Shown piece after piece: positions 7,491-15,951 of a stretch of DNA of 34,824 nucleotides. The translations under genes were made by a program, and so were the position numbers. The first letter of the stretch is position 1. Every line of letters begins with the position of its first letter. Source of the stretch: Hyphococcus sp. (GTDB taxonomy: Bacteria; Pseudomonadota; Alphaproteobacteria; Caulobacterales; Parvularculaceae); assembly GCA_021776315.1 (NCBI GenBank), contig JAJFGD010000022.1, positions 1-34,824 of the forward strand, written 5' to 3'. A model generated the notes under the pieces. It made no database searches, was not told where the DNA came from, and was given only the letters and a program-made list of their open reading frames with translations.

Positions 7491-9245
7491 ATGGCAGCAG
7501 CGGGCGAGGGTGAATTTTTAGTTCAGGCGGCGACCTATCTTGGGGCAGCGGCCATCGCGATCCCGGTGTTTCAACGCTTAAAGCTCGGTTCAATCCTTGG
7601 TTATCTCGCCGCCGGTGTTGTTGTCGGCCCGTTTGGTCTCAATCTATTGCATCAGGAAGAGGGTGTGTTCCACGTCGCGGAACTTGGCGTCGTTCTTTTC
7701 CTCTTTGTTATTGGCCTTGAGCTCTCCATGTCCCGACTATGGTCGATGCGCGCGCAGATTTTTGGATTCGGTGCCGCGCAGATGGCGCTTACCGGGACCG
7801 CGATTGCTAGTCTTTTTGTACTTGCCGAAGTGATGCCAGCACCGGCCGCCATTATCGCCGGGCTTTCACTCGCGTTTTCTTCCACAGCCTTTGCGCTGCA
7901 GCTGATGAAAGAGCGTGGCGAGTTGAATACGAGCTATGGTCAACGGGCCTTTTCAATTTTGCTGTTTCAGGATTTAGCGGTCATTCCGCTATTGGCGGCA
8001 ATTCCTTTTGTCGCTGGTGCGGCGAGTGACGCCGCGGGTTGGACAAGCGCCGGTAAAGCCGTCGGTGTTATTGTGGCGTTGGTGCTGATCGGGCGCTTTG
8101 CCCTCGATAAGGTTTTCCGGTTGGTCGCGAGTGCGGGGTCCCGTGAAGCCTTTGCAGCGATGGCGTTGTTTATTGTCGCTATCACCTCTTTGGCGGTGTC
8201 CTGGGCTGGACTATCAATGGCGCTTGGAGCCTTCCTCGCGGGTGCGCTTTTGGCAGAGTCGTCTTATCGCCATCAGATTGAAACGGACATCGAACCGTTT
8301 CGTGGTCTGCTTCTTGGATTGTTCTTCATTTCGATTGGGATGCGTCTCGACCTCAGTGTGATTGCGAATTCTTGGTGGATTGTGCTCGGCGGTGCTATTG
8401 GTTTGGTGATCGTAAAATCGGTTTTGATTTTTGTGGTTACGCGGATCAGTAAGGTTGAAACCGGTGATGCCGTCAAAATTTCGGCGGTGTTATCCCAAGG
8501 TGGGGAGTTTGCCTTCGTGGTGATTAGTCTCGGCGTTTCAGCATTGCTCTTTACGAATGCCCAAGCAACATTGCTGTCAGCGATTGTGACCATTTCAATG
8601 GTGATGACACCGGTACTATTGATTGCTGCGTCGCGATTTATGTCGCAACCGCAAGAAGAGAGTGATGACGACCTGGCGCGCCCACAAAACAGTCATGATC
8701 ATGTGATCGTTGCTGGCTTTGGTCGGATGGGGCAGATCATTTCGCAAGTTCTGCAAAATTCGGGCGTGCAAGTCACAGCCATTGATCGCAATCCAGCACA
8801 CATTCGAAACGCGGAGCGGTTTGGGTTTAAGGTTTATTATGGTGACGGTGCGCGCCTGGATATTTTGTTGACGGCGGGTGCGGAGAATGCCCGTGCAGTC
8901 ATCTTATGTATGGATGACAGAATTGCCGTTAATCACGCGGTTCAGGTTTTGCGAGAGCGCTTGCCCAATCTTACAATTTTGGCGGTGGCCCATGACCGAT
9001 TGCATGAAATTGATCTTCAGCCATTGGGTGCAGACGTTGTTGTCCGCGAAACCCTGGAATCAAGTTTGCTCATTGCTCGTGAGACGTTAGAGCGTATTGG
9101 TTTTGATGATCCAACAATCGACGATTTTGTCGAACAGTTTCGAAAAGTTGACCGCGAACGCTTACTGGCACAGCGCGACTATGGTCCGGAAGCTGGTAAA
9201 GAGTTTCTGCACTCGCGCTATCAACCGTCGCAAAAACAATCTTAA
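7491..9245 (+). CDS. CPA2 monovalent cation:proton antiporter with RCK domain (Kef-type)
   Basis: This 584-residue protein is expected to exchange K+ (or another monovalent cation) for protons across the inner membrane. Residues 10-385 hold about a dozen hydrophobic segments of the Na+/H+ exchanger fold. They include LGSILGYLAAGVVVGPFGL near 32-50, GVVLFLFVIGLELS near 66-79, and LLFQDLAVIPLL near 157-168 with the Asp (161) conserved in CPA2 proteins. After a charged linker, a TrkA-N/RCK domain starts at about 403 with the nucleotide-binding fingerprint HVIVAGFGRMGQI and AIDRNP. It resembles KefB/KefC, but I see no separate ancillary subunit, and glutathione gating cannot be judged. It sits 3 bases after argC, an unexpected operon partner for arginine synthesis. 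The 3' end overlaps the opposing serine hydrolase by four bases. Confidence 0.9.
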   Translation: MAAAGEGEFLVQAATYLGAAAIAIPVFQRLKLGSILGYLAAGVVVGPFGLNLLHQEEGVFHVAELGVVLFLFVIGLELSMSRLWSMRAQIFGFGAAQMALTGTAIASLFVLAEVMPAPAAIIAGLSLAFSSTAFALQLMKERGELNTSYGQRAFSILLFQDLAVIPLLAAIPFVAGAASDAAGWTSAGKAVGVIVALVLIGRFALDKVFRLVASAGSREAFAAMALFIVAITSLAVSWAGLSMALGAFLAGALLAESSYRHQIETDIEPFRGLLLGLFFISIGMRLDLSVIANSWWIVLGGAIGLVIVKSVLIFVVTRISKVETGDAVKISAVLSQGGEFAFVVISLGVSALLFTNAQATLLSAIVTISMVMTPVLLIAASRFMSQPQEESDDDLARPQNSHDHVIVAGFGRMGQIISQVLQNSGVQVTAIDRNPAHIRNAERFGFKVYYGDGARLDILLTAGAENARAVILCMDDRIAVNHAVQVLRERLPNLTILAVAHDRLHEIDLQPLGADVVVRETLESSLLIARETLERIGFDDPTIDDFVEQFRKVDRERLLAQRDYGPEAGKEFLHSRYQPSQKQS

Positions 9246-10633
9246 TAATTTGTCGCGCCAACCGCGTCGTAAATATCTTTGATCAATGGTGCGGTTGCAG
9301 CCAGTGATGGGCGCCCGCGGGTCAAACCCGTGCGTACGATGACCATTTTCTTCGATGGTACGATGAAAACAAACTGACCCTCATGACCTGACATGAAATA
9401 AACCTCTATCGGCAGTCCGGGGAGCGAACGGGTTCGGCCATTGTCGCCGTCTCGATTTAGCCAAAAGTGAGCACCATATTGTCCGTCCGACGCCATAGCC
9501 GGCGTGCTGACATATTCAGACCAATCTTCAGGCAAGATTCGTTGCCCATCCCATCGGCCATTTTGCAAATAGAGTTGTCCGAGCCGCGCCCAATCCCTTG
9601 CGGTGGCATAAATATAAGACGAACCGATAAAATTCCCGGCCGCATCTGGCTCCATAATGACGCTGGTCGCGCCAATAGGATCGAATATCTCGTCGCGTGC
9701 AAAGGCGTGATAATCAACACCACCCTTTGACAACTCCTGGCGCAATAATCCGGAGATTAAATTCGTTGTCCCGCTGGAATAAGACCAGCTCCGCCCCGGT
9801 AAATCAGCGACGCGCGACTTTGCAGGAATTGCGCTCGCGTCAGACATTTCAAATAACATCCGATTCACATCGGATCGTGGGTTGGTGTAATCTTCTTTGA
9901 ATAGAAGCCCGCTCTGCATTTGCAACAAATCATGCCAGGTGATCATTGATCGCGTGGGATCTTTTGTCCAGTTGGTTACAGGCGCGCGATCCTCAATATT
10001 GATCAATCCACGTCGCACAGCCGCGCCTATTAGAGTGGCTGTTATACTCTTGGCCATCGACCAAGATAAAAATGGCGTATTCTGATCAAACCCATCAGCA
10101 TAGGTTTCCGCTATCAACTTGCCATCGACTGTCACGAGAACTGCGCGGTGCTGGGAGTCATTATCTTCAAACGCCATTGCCAATGCAGTATTGAGAGCTT
10201 GGTAATTTACCTGAACCAACTGTTCAGATGAGGTCTCGGTTGCCATAGGCCAAGGATCGCTCGCAAACGCCGGTCCGGGAGCAGGTAAAGGATGCAATCG
10301 GCCTCCGTTCGCCAAAGTACAGCCATAGCCATCACGGTAGATAGCTTTGATGCGACCAAATCCGAGCGGGCCGGCAGCTTTCACCGTTTTGGTTTTTTCG
10401 TCGGCGGAAACTGAGATTTGGGCCATCAACGGATCGATGCCGTCAAATTCATTTGAAATAACAGCATTCGCGCTTCGTCCTGCGAGGAAGATTTCTGAGC
10501 ACGCGATTTTCGCCTTATATCCGGCCCCGATACGCGCCATTCGATCTGCCTGCACACCGGCGACGATGACAATGACAGCGCCGACGACACCAAACACAGC
10601 CATAATCCAATGATGGATCTTCCAAGCGCTCAC
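9242..10633 (-). CDS. membrane-anchored serine hydrolase, beta-lactamase class C family
   Basis: A 463-residue protein with one N-terminal membrane helix (about 9-28), so the catalytic domain is probably periplasmic and tethered. The serine-hydrolase nucleophile motif SMAK is at 192-195 within FLSWSMAKSITATLIGAAV. The second motif is YSSG at 285-288, where class C enzymes have YxN. In place of the KTG triad there is HEGQF near the C-terminus. These substitutions are common in esterase/peptidase relatives of penicillin-binding proteins, so true beta-lactamase activity is not implied. The substrate is unknown. Residues 40-115 form a cysteine-containing region before the hydrolase fold. The gene is alone on its strand; a perfect inverted repeat at 10652-10669 lies just upstream and could be an operator. 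Confidence 0.85.
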   Translation of the reverse strand: MSAWKIHHWIMAVFGVVGAVIVIVAGVQADRMARIGAGYKAKIACSEIFLAGRSANAVISNEFDGIDPLMAQISVSADEKTKTVKAAGPLGFGRIKAIYRDGYGCTLANGGRLHPLPAPGPAFASDPWPMATETSSEQLVQVNYQALNTALAMAFEDNDSQHRAVLVTVDGKLIAETYADGFDQNTPFLSWSMAKSITATLIGAAVRRGLINIEDRAPVTNWTKDPTRSMITWHDLLQMQSGLLFKEDYTNPRSDVNRMLFEMSDASAIPAKSRVADLPGRSWSYSSGTTNLISGLLRQELSKGGVDYHAFARDEIFDPIGATSVIMEPDAAGNFIGSSYIYATARDWARLGQLYLQNGRWDGQRILPEDWSEYVSTPAMASDGQYGAHFWLNRDGDNGRTRSLPGLPIEVYFMSGHEGQFVFIVPSKKMVIVRTGLTRGRPSLAATAPLIKDIYDAVGATNY

Positions 10634-10651
10634 AGTTTTTCCCTTTTATTC

Positions 10652-10669
10652 GTGATCAAGGTTGATCAC
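10652..10669. promoter_or_regulatory. perfect inverted repeat upstream of the serine hydrolase
   Basis: GTGATCAA-GG-TTGATCAC has perfect 8-base arms around a 2-base spacer. It starts 19 bases upstream of the serine-hydrolase ATG (minus strand). The compact symmetry suggests a dimeric repressor site. The arms share TTGAT/ATCAA with FNR-type boxes, but the spacing does not fit, so no regulator is assigned. Confidence 0.45.
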
Positions 10670-10727
10670 AGGATCGCGTGAAAATCAAAAAATTGAGCAG
10701 TTTGCGTTGGGTTTTAGACCAGTCAAA

Positions 10728-10741
10728 TTGAGCGTGCTCAA
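10728..10741. promoter_or_regulatory. inverted repeat upstream of the CoA-transferase operon
   Basis: TTGAGC-GT-GCTCAA is a perfect 6-base inverted repeat. It is embedded in a direct repeat of TCAAATTG (10723-10730 and 10738-10745). It lies about 110 bases before the scoA ATG, a reasonable distance for a regulator site at the operon promoter. This is inferred from symmetry only. Confidence 0.35.
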
Positions 10742-10849
10742 ATTGGCTTGTGCCTTTGAGGGGCAATGAACCTTTGAAAGCGTGCAGGTTGTGGACGCTG
10801 GGTTGCTTTTGCGCTAGTCGAAGGTCAGATTCCTGGAGGTCTTTATCCG

Positions 10850-11554
10850 ATGAAAAAAATCTATCCCGACGCGAAAGCCGCGCTAGACGGGCTCACATTC
10901 GATGGCATGACTGTCATGTCTGGTGGATTTGGCCTGTGCGGTATTGCGGAAAACTTGATAGCGGCATTGCGCGACAGTGGCGCGAAAAATCTGACCGTGA
11001 TTTCGAACAATGCCGGTGTTGACGATTTTGGCTTGGGTTTGCTTTTGCAAACGCGCCAGATCAAGAAAATGATTTCTTCCTATGTGGGTGAAAACAAAGA
11101 GTTCGAACGTCAGTATCTTTCCGGTGAATTAGAGCTTGAATTCAATCCTCAAGGCACGCTCGCTGAACGTTGTCGGGCAGGTGGTGCGGGTATTCCAGGG
11201 TTTTATACTAAGACGGGCGTTGGGACCGTTATCGCCGAAGGCAAGGAACACAAAGAGTTCAATGGTGAGACTTATATAATGGAAACGGGTCTTATTTCTG
11301 ATCTCTCCATCGTCAAAGCCTGGAAAGCCGACGAACAAGGTAATCTTATATTTCGAAAAACAGCTCGGAACTTTAATCCGATGATGGCAAGCGCTGGAAA
11401 ATTCACCGTAGCTGAGGTCGAAGAGATTGTTCCCCTTGGCAGTATGGATCCTGATTGCATTCATACACCGGGAATTTATGTGCAACGGATCATTAAAGGT
11501 GAGCACGAAAAACGGATCGAACAACGTACCATTCGCGAACGGGAGAGCGCATAA
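10850..11554 (+). CDS. scoA: 3-oxoacid CoA-transferase subunit A
   Basis: This is the alpha subunit of a succinyl-CoA:3-ketoacid (acetoacetate) CoA-transferase, which moves CoA between carboxylic acids and lets the cell activate or salvage ketoacids. The 234 residues contain the type I CoA-transferase glycine motif [15 protein letters not shown] near 22-36, then [14 protein letters not shown] and [10 protein letters not shown], as in the SCOT alpha chain. A GGAGG ribosome site lies 12 bases before the ATG. The stop shares one base (TAATG) with subunit B, so the two are made from one message and presumably assemble one to one. The exact acyl substrate (acetoacetate versus 3-oxoadipate) is inferred from resemblance to ScoA; PcaI is the main alternative. 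Confidence 0.9.
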   Translation: MKKIYPDAKAALDGLTFDGMTVMSGGFGLCGIAENLIAALRDSGAKNLTVISNNAGVDDFGLGLLLQTRQIKKMISSYVGENKEFERQYLSGELELEFNPQGTLAERCRAGGAGIPGFYTKTGVGTVIAEGKEHKEFNGETYIMETGLISDLSIVKAWKADEQGNLIFRKTARNFNPMMASAGKFTVAEVEEIVPLGSMDPDCIHTPGIYVQRIIKGEHEKRIEQRTIRERESA

Positions 11555-12192
11555 TGCCTTGGGATCGCAACGACATGGCGCGTCGCGCCGCGCAAGAATT
11601 AGAAGATGGGTTTTATGTCAATCTTGGTATTGGCATACCCACATTGGTCGCGAACTATATTGGTGATGATATCGACGTCACCTTGCAATCAGAAAATGGC
11701 ATGCTCGGCATGGGGCCGTTTCCTTATGATGACGAAGTTGATCCGGATCTGATTAATGCTGGAAAGCAGACTATTACTGAGCTTCGCCGCACATCATATT
11801 TTTCATCAGCAGATTCCTTTGCCATGATCCGAGGTGGCCATATCGACCTTTCTGTACTCGGTGCCATGGAGGTTTCCGAAAATGGTGACCTCGCGAATTG
11901 GATGATCCCAGGCAAAATGGTCAAAGGTATGGGCGGTGCCATGGATTTGGTGGCTGGCGTCAAACGGGTGGTCGTGGTTATGGATCACGCATCAAAATCC
12001 GGTGCACCGAAGCTTTTACATGAATGCTCATTGCCCCTTACCGGTCGTGCGGTTGTTGATATGGTTATCACCAATTTGGGCGTCTTCACGATTAAAGCAG
12101 GCAAGGGCATGACGTTGATCGAAATTGCCCCGGATGTGTCGATTGATGAAATTAATGCATCAACGCAAGCGACATTCGAAGTCGCCGTTTAA
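11554..12192 (+). CDS. scoB: 3-oxoacid CoA-transferase subunit B
   Basis: The 212-residue beta subunit carries the catalytic glutamate of type I CoA-transferases: Glu47 in LQSENGMLGMGPFP, which forms the glutamyl-CoA thioester. VNLGIGIPTLVANYI lies upstream and GGAMDLVAGVKRVVVVMDH downstream, both characteristic of ScoB/PcaJ proteins. It starts on the last base of the subunit A stop codon. Its 3' end overlaps the convergent HxlR regulator by four bases, leaving no room for a terminator between them. The partner and reaction follow from the adjacent alpha subunit; the preferred acyl group is not decided by these motifs. Confidence 0.9.
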   Translation: MPWDRNDMARRAAQELEDGFYVNLGIGIPTLVANYIGDDIDVTLQSENGMLGMGPFPYDDEVDPDLINAGKQTITELRRTSYFSSADSFAMIRGGHIDLSVLGAMEVSENGDLANWMIPGKMVKGMGGAMDLVAGVKRVVVVMDHASKSGAPKLLHECSLPLTGRAVVDMVITNLGVFTIKAGKGMTLIEIAPDVSIDEINASTQATFEVAV

Positions 12193-12896
12193 CTGGCTTC
12201 CATCATTGCCAAGGGCGACATTTCTTTTTTGTGGTCGCTCGTGTGCACGATACAACTCAATAGATGATCCAGCGCTTTTTGATCGCCGCTCATGGTCATG
12301 CGCGATGTGGCTTCTTCAAGTGTGAATTCATGACGGAACGATTTCATAATTGTTGTCACGTCTGTTGAAAGTGTCGCGACCGCTGGTGTATCGGCACCGC
12401 GCCGGCATGTCATGGCACCGTTCATGTTGTAAAGCGTATATGGGAAGTCATCGATCATGACATGCGCGACGTAATTATGTTCCGACTCTGGGCAAAAATT
12501 TGCAAATAGCTCAATCGCCAACGCTACAGAATCTGGCTGGAGATCGTCTGAGTAAATGCATTCGCGCGCCGGTGAGGGGTCCGTATTTTCCATGAAGTAA
12601 TGAATGGACCACTTCATCATCATGCGAATGGCCGGGCGCAATCCTTCGCCGATTTCCGTTAGCCTATAGCTACCACGGTTTTCGCCGGATGCCGGACCTT
12701 TTACCAATCCAGCCTCTTCCAACTCTTTCAGTCGTTTTGACAAAAGATTGGCACCGATACCCGGCAGACCAGCTTGCAGGTCGCCAAAGCGTTGCGGGCC
12801 CAAAAAGAGGTCTCGCAGGATCAAAAGGGTCCAGCGTTCGCCAAGAAGGTCGAGGGCATGGGCCAAAATGCAGTCCTGATTGTATGTCCGGCCCAT
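12189..12896 (-). CDS. HxlR-family regulator with C-terminal SCP2-like domain
   Basis: The protein begins with an HxlR winged helix: MGRTYNQDCILAHALDLLGE, then RWTLLILRDLFLGPQRFGDL, IGANLLSKRLKELEEAGLV and SYRLTEIGEGLRPAI. The C-terminal half (about 115-235) ends with a stretch containing ATLSTDVTTIMKSF and MSGDQKALDHLL. This resembles the SCP2 sterol-carrier fold found at the end of some HxlR proteins. That suggests, by inference, a lipid or acyl ligand controlling DNA binding. The frame stays open to an ATG at 12947, but I prefer the ATG at 12896 because GTAGGA lies about six bases before it and the HxlR domain starts there. It converges with scoB and diverges from the small secreted protein. 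Repeated operator-like elements upstream fit autoregulation. Confidence 0.87.
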   Translation of the reverse strand: MGRTYNQDCILAHALDLLGERWTLLILRDLFLGPQRFGDLQAGLPGIGANLLSKRLKELEEAGLVKGPASGENRGSYRLTEIGEGLRPAIRMMMKWSIHYFMENTDPSPARECIYSDDLQPDSVALAIELFANFCPESEHNYVAHVMIDDFPYTLYNMNGAMTCRRGADTPAVATLSTDVTTIMKSFRHEFTLEEATSRMTMSGDQKALDHLLSCIVHTSDHKKEMSPLAMMEAS

Positions 12897-12951
12897 GGTT
12901 TTCCTACCGATTCCCATTTTATCCATCCAGTCTACTACAGCTGTCATCGAA

Positions 12952-13056
12952 ACTTACTATGTGAAAAATACGAACAAATTGTATTGAAAGTAGTTGACAC
13001 TTTAAAAACATATAGTAAATTATGCCATATAGTCAATTAGTGCTATAGAATTTACT
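12952..13056. promoter_or_regulatory. AT-rich divergent promoter region with repeated operator-like elements
   Basis: Two near-identical 14-mers, CATATAGTAAATTA (13009-13022) and CATATAGTCAATTA (13026-13039), differ at one base and repeat every 17 bases. A third, inverted and weaker copy is ACTTACTATGTG at 12952-12963. AGTAAATT (13014-13021) also pairs with AATTTACT (13049-13056) as a perfect inverted repeat. A TTGACA hexamer overlaps the block at about 12994-12999. The spacing and symmetry suggest cooperative binding, most simply by the adjacent HxlR protein (inference). Confidence 0.5.
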
Positions 13057-13092
13057 TAGTCCCTGATGCAAACAGATAAATGGAGCTTTCCG

Positions 13093-13371
13093 ATGACCAA
13101 ATCCCTTCTTACCGGTGCGATTGCCAGTACTTTTGCCCTTCTTGCCATGCCTGCAAACGCCGCTGACTGGGGCGAAAAAATGCAGCTTTGTGCAGACGCA
13201 GCGGCACAAACCCAAGGAATTGCGAGCGATGCGGAATATGATGTGAAATTCGTGGACGGTAGCGCACGCCGTCTCACTATTGAGATCGTACCGGCCGCTG
13301 GTGGCGATCCAGTTGTTGCCGAGTGCAAAATTTCGCGCGGCAAAATCAAGGATGTAGAGCTTCAGGCCTAA
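13093..13371 (+). CDS. small secreted protein of unknown function
   Basis: About 92 residues from the preferred ATG at 13093, which has GGAG seven bases upstream; an in-frame ATG at 13066 would add nine polar residues. The N-terminus is a clear signal peptide (TKSLLTGAIASTFALLAMPANA) with probable cleavage after ANA. The mature chain of about 70 residues has two cysteines (in MQLCADAAAQ and VAECKIS), which could form one disulfide, and an otherwise small, acidic composition. I do not recognise the family. It is probably periplasmic. It is divergent from the HxlR regulator across the operator-like region and is followed directly by a strong terminator, so it is a single-gene unit possibly under HxlR control. 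Confidence 0.75.
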   Translation: MTKSLLTGAIASTFALLAMPANAADWGEKMQLCADAAAQTQGIASDAEYDVKFVDGSARRLTIEIVPAAGGDPVVAECKISRGKIKDVELQA

Positions 13372-13399
13372 AAAACGACCCCTGAATACTCCCGAAACT

Positions 13400-13428
13400 T
13401 AAGCGTCCGCCTCGGCGGGCGTTTTTTT
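13400..13428 (+). terminator. rho-independent terminator
   Basis: A GC-rich hairpin (GCGTCCGCC paired with GGCGGGCGT, loop about CTCG, one G-T pair near the base) is followed by seven T residues at 13422-13428. It ends the small secreted-protein transcript, and the T-run touches the stop codon of the opposing metallo-hydrolase. Confidence 0.85.
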
Positions 13429-14293
13429 ATTCTGCTAATGATTGATAAGCAGCGCGCGCCATACGTTCGCCGGTAATAAACTGCCATGCCCATTCATCGT
13501 TCAAATCTGCAAGTGGGTCTGCAGCAACAACAGCATCCTCATCCAACCCTTGGTCGATAAGTGCCTGAATGCGGCTGCGGATGTCGATCAAAACAGCAAT
13601 AGACGCGTTAATGTCCGCTTTTTTCGACAATGGACCATGGCCAGGAATGACGTTCGTCTCGTCGTCGATCATGGCGGCGGTTGTTTCCAGGGCATCAATA
13701 TAGCCATCAATCGTCCCACCACTTCCAATATCGATATATGGGTATCGGCCTGAGAAAAAGACATCTCCCATATGTACGACATTTGCGTTCCGAAACATGA
13801 CGATCGCATCACCGTCAGTATGGGCGTTGGCTGGGTGGAAGACGTGGATTGCCTCGCCATTCCGGTGGAAAGTGGCGCTTTCAGAAAAAGTAATGACCGG
13901 TAGTGCACCGGCTGATGTTTGATCGTTAGCAGCTAGGCGACCCCGGACATTATCATGCGCGACGATATAAGCACCGCTATCGCCAAATGCTTCATTGCCA
14001 CCAGTATGATCGCCGTGATGGTGCGTATTCAAAACAAATTCAACGGGTTTGTCTGTCACAGTCTTAATCGCTGCGACAATTTTCTCGCTGAGCGGCGCAA
14101 ATTGATCATCGATTAGGAAGGCACCGTCGTCGCCAACGGAAAGTCCCATATTTCCGCCAGCCCCTTCCAACATATAGATCCCATCGCTGACCTCACTGAC
14201 ATTGATCTCGACAGCCGAAAAATCCCGCTGGGCACATGCTGGTGCAACGCTTAGGTAAATGGCAATGATGGTTGTGCTAAAAACTCGAAACAT
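13427..14293 (-). CDS. exported MBL-fold metallo-hydrolase
   Basis: A 288-residue protein with an N-terminal signal peptide ending ...SVAPACAQ, so the enzyme is probably periplasmic; the cysteine before the likely cleavage site could alternatively mark a lipoprotein. The metallo-beta-lactamase zinc motif HxHxDH is complete at 91-96 (NTHHHGDHTGG). Further ligands lie in HPANAHTDGD, HMGDVFFSG and VIPGHGP, so both metal sites look intact. This pattern is that of the broad hydrolase family (subclass B3-like or quinoprotein-relative-source proteins). Antibiotic hydrolysis is not implied, and the substrate is unknown. The stop codon lies inside the terminator T-run of the facing gene. The upstream gap to the DAHP synthase contains no obvious site. 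Confidence 0.85.
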   Translation of the reverse strand: MFRVFSTTIIAIYLSVAPACAQRDFSAVEINVSEVSDGIYMLEGAGGNMGLSVGDDGAFLIDDQFAPLSEKIVAAIKTVTDKPVEFVLNTHHHGDHTGGNEAFGDSGAYIVAHDNVRGRLAANDQTSAGALPVITFSESATFHRNGEAIHVFHPANAHTDGDAIVMFRNANVVHMGDVFFSGRYPYIDIGSGGTIDGYIDALETTAAMIDDETNVIPGHGPLSKKADINASIAVLIDIRSRIQALIDQGLDEDAVVAADPLADLNDEWAWQFITGERMARAAYQSLAE

Positions 14294-14448
14294 GGATGGG
14301 CTCCCATTGAATGATGCTTCCGATTTCTAACAGGCATGGGCGCAAATGCGAAGTCCTCTGTCGGGGGTTCGCCGATGCGGCGACCACAGGTCATGTTGCG
14401 GTGCAATCAGCTCCGGGCTAAGGACGCCTGGATAATGGAGTAAATAAG

Positions 14449-15795
14449 ATGGCCTGGACACCTGAAAGCTGGCGAGACAAACCAGCGAAGCATATTCCTG
14501 CGGATTATCCGGACCCGGCGGCGGTCAAATCCGTGGAATCTGAACTCGCTGGCTATCCACCCCTGGTTTTTGCCGGTGAAGTCCGCACCTTGCGTGGATC
14601 TCTAGCTGAGGTAGCGCGCGGGAACGCCTTTTTATTGCAGGGCGGGGATTGCGCAGAAAGCTTCAAGGAATTTCACCCGAACAATATCCGCGATACTTTC
14701 CGAGTTTTGCTGCAGATGGCTGTCGCGCTGACATTCGGGGCGGCAACGCCAGTCATCAAAGTTGGGCGCATTGCGGGTCAATTCGCCAAACCGCGAAGTG
14801 CGCCCATTGAAACCAAAGATGGCATCACTTTACCGAGTTATCGCGGTGACAACATCAATGGAATGGAATTTGAAAAGGGTGTACGGATCCCCGACCCTCA
14901 GAGATTATTGAAAGCTTATGGTCAAGCCGCTGCGACGCTGAATTTGATCCGCGCATTTGCAAATGGTGGGTACGCGGACTTACGTAACGTGCATCGGTGG
15001 AATCTAGAATTTGTTCAGGGCAACAAACAAGAAGACCGCTACCGTGCATTGGCCGACAGAATTTCAGAGGCCATGAGCTTTATGGAAGCATGTGGAGTCG
15101 ATGGTTCCGAAGTGAGAGCTGTGCGCGAGGTCGATTTTTATACAAGCCATGAAGCGTTATTGCTCGGTTATGAGGAAGCGATGACACGCGTCGATTCAAC
15201 CACCGGTGCTTGGTATGACACGTCGGCACATATGGTTTGGATTGGTGATCGCACCAGGCAACTTGACGGCGCTCACGTAGAATTTTGTCGCGGCATCGAA
15301 AATCCGATCGGCATGAAATGCGGACCAAGCCTTGATGCTGACGAGTTATTGCGCCTGATTGACACTATTGATCCAAAAAACGAAGCTGGCCGGATTGTTT
15401 TGATTGCTCGGTTTGGGGCTGAAAATGCCGCCAAAGGACTGCCGCCTTTGGTTCGCCGAATTCAAGCTGAAGGCCGAAACGTTGTTTGGTCCTGTGACCC
15501 GATGCATGGAAATACGATCAAAACGGATGGTGGCTTTAAAACCCGCCGTTTTGATGCGGTGTTAGCAGAGGTCGGAACGTTTTTTGATGTTTGTCGGGCA
15601 GAAGGGGCATATCCTGGTGGCGTGCACTTCGAGATGACAGGGCAAAATGTGACTGAATGCCTAGGTGGTTCTCAGGAAATTTCTGAGGCAGACCTGTCTT
15701 CTCGCTACCACACCCATTGCGATCCGCGGCTAAATGCTAGCCAGGCATTGGAATTGGCGTTCATTTTGGCGGACCGCTTTAAGGAAACGCGCTAG
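14449..15795 (+). CDS. aroG: class II 3-deoxy-7-phosphoheptulonate (DAHP) synthase
   Basis: This enzyme condenses phosphoenolpyruvate with erythrose 4-phosphate to form DAHP, the first step of the shikimate pathway. The 448 residues are a typical class II (plant-like) enzyme: [17 protein letters not shown] at the start, then [20 protein letters not shown] with the metal-binding cysteine. [37 protein letters not shown] and [14 protein letters not shown] with its metal-binding His follow, and [18 protein letters not shown] near the end has the Glu ligand. GGAG lies about ten bases before the ATG. It heads a run of five plus-strand biosynthetic genes. A 156-base gap separates it from the next, so they may have their own promoter. 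Feedback control cannot be read from the sequence. Confidence 0.95.
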   Translation: MAWTPESWRDKPAKHIPADYPDPAAVKSVESELAGYPPLVFAGEVRTLRGSLAEVARGNAFLLQGGDCAESFKEFHPNNIRDTFRVLLQMAVALTFGAATPVIKVGRIAGQFAKPRSAPIETKDGITLPSYRGDNINGMEFEKGVRIPDPQRLLKAYGQAAATLNLIRAFANGGYADLRNVHRWNLEFVQGNKQEDRYRALADRISEAMSFMEACGVDGSEVRAVREVDFYTSHEALLLGYEEAMTRVDSTTGAWYDTSAHMVWIGDRTRQLDGAHVEFCRGIENPIGMKCGPSLDADELLRLIDTIDPKNEAGRIVLIARFGAENAAKGLPPLVRRIQAEGRNVVWSCDPMHGNTIKTDGGFKTRRFDAVLAEVGTFFDVCRAEGAYPGGVHFEMTGQNVTECLGGSQEISEADLSSRYHTHCDPRLNASQALELAFILADRFKETR

Positions 15796-15951
15796 CCAGA
15801 TCTTAGCATTGTGCGGTAACAGGCTGAAATAGCAGGTAATATTGTTTGAACTGCTTAACATCACAAGAGATTTTCCAATTTGCGCATAGGGATGTAAGGT
15901 GACCTTCTGTCGTGGGGTAATTTACTCGTTCGGGGCTGGCGAGGGAGCGGT

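Noticed and set aside
9242-10633. Annotation of the serine hydrolase as an AmpC beta-lactamase
   Set aside because: The YxN and KTG motifs are not conserved, and the protein has a membrane anchor rather than a cleaved export signal.
10652-10669. FNR or CRP box reading of the palindrome
   Set aside because: TTGAT/ATCAA and GTGA/TCAC halves occur, but in the wrong order and spacing for either regulator.
14368-14385. TCGCC-GATGC-GGCGA hairpin upstream of the DAHP synthase as a riboswitch or attenuator
   Set aside because: The stem is only five perfect pairs, with no T-run, leader peptide or alternative pairing; too weak to call.
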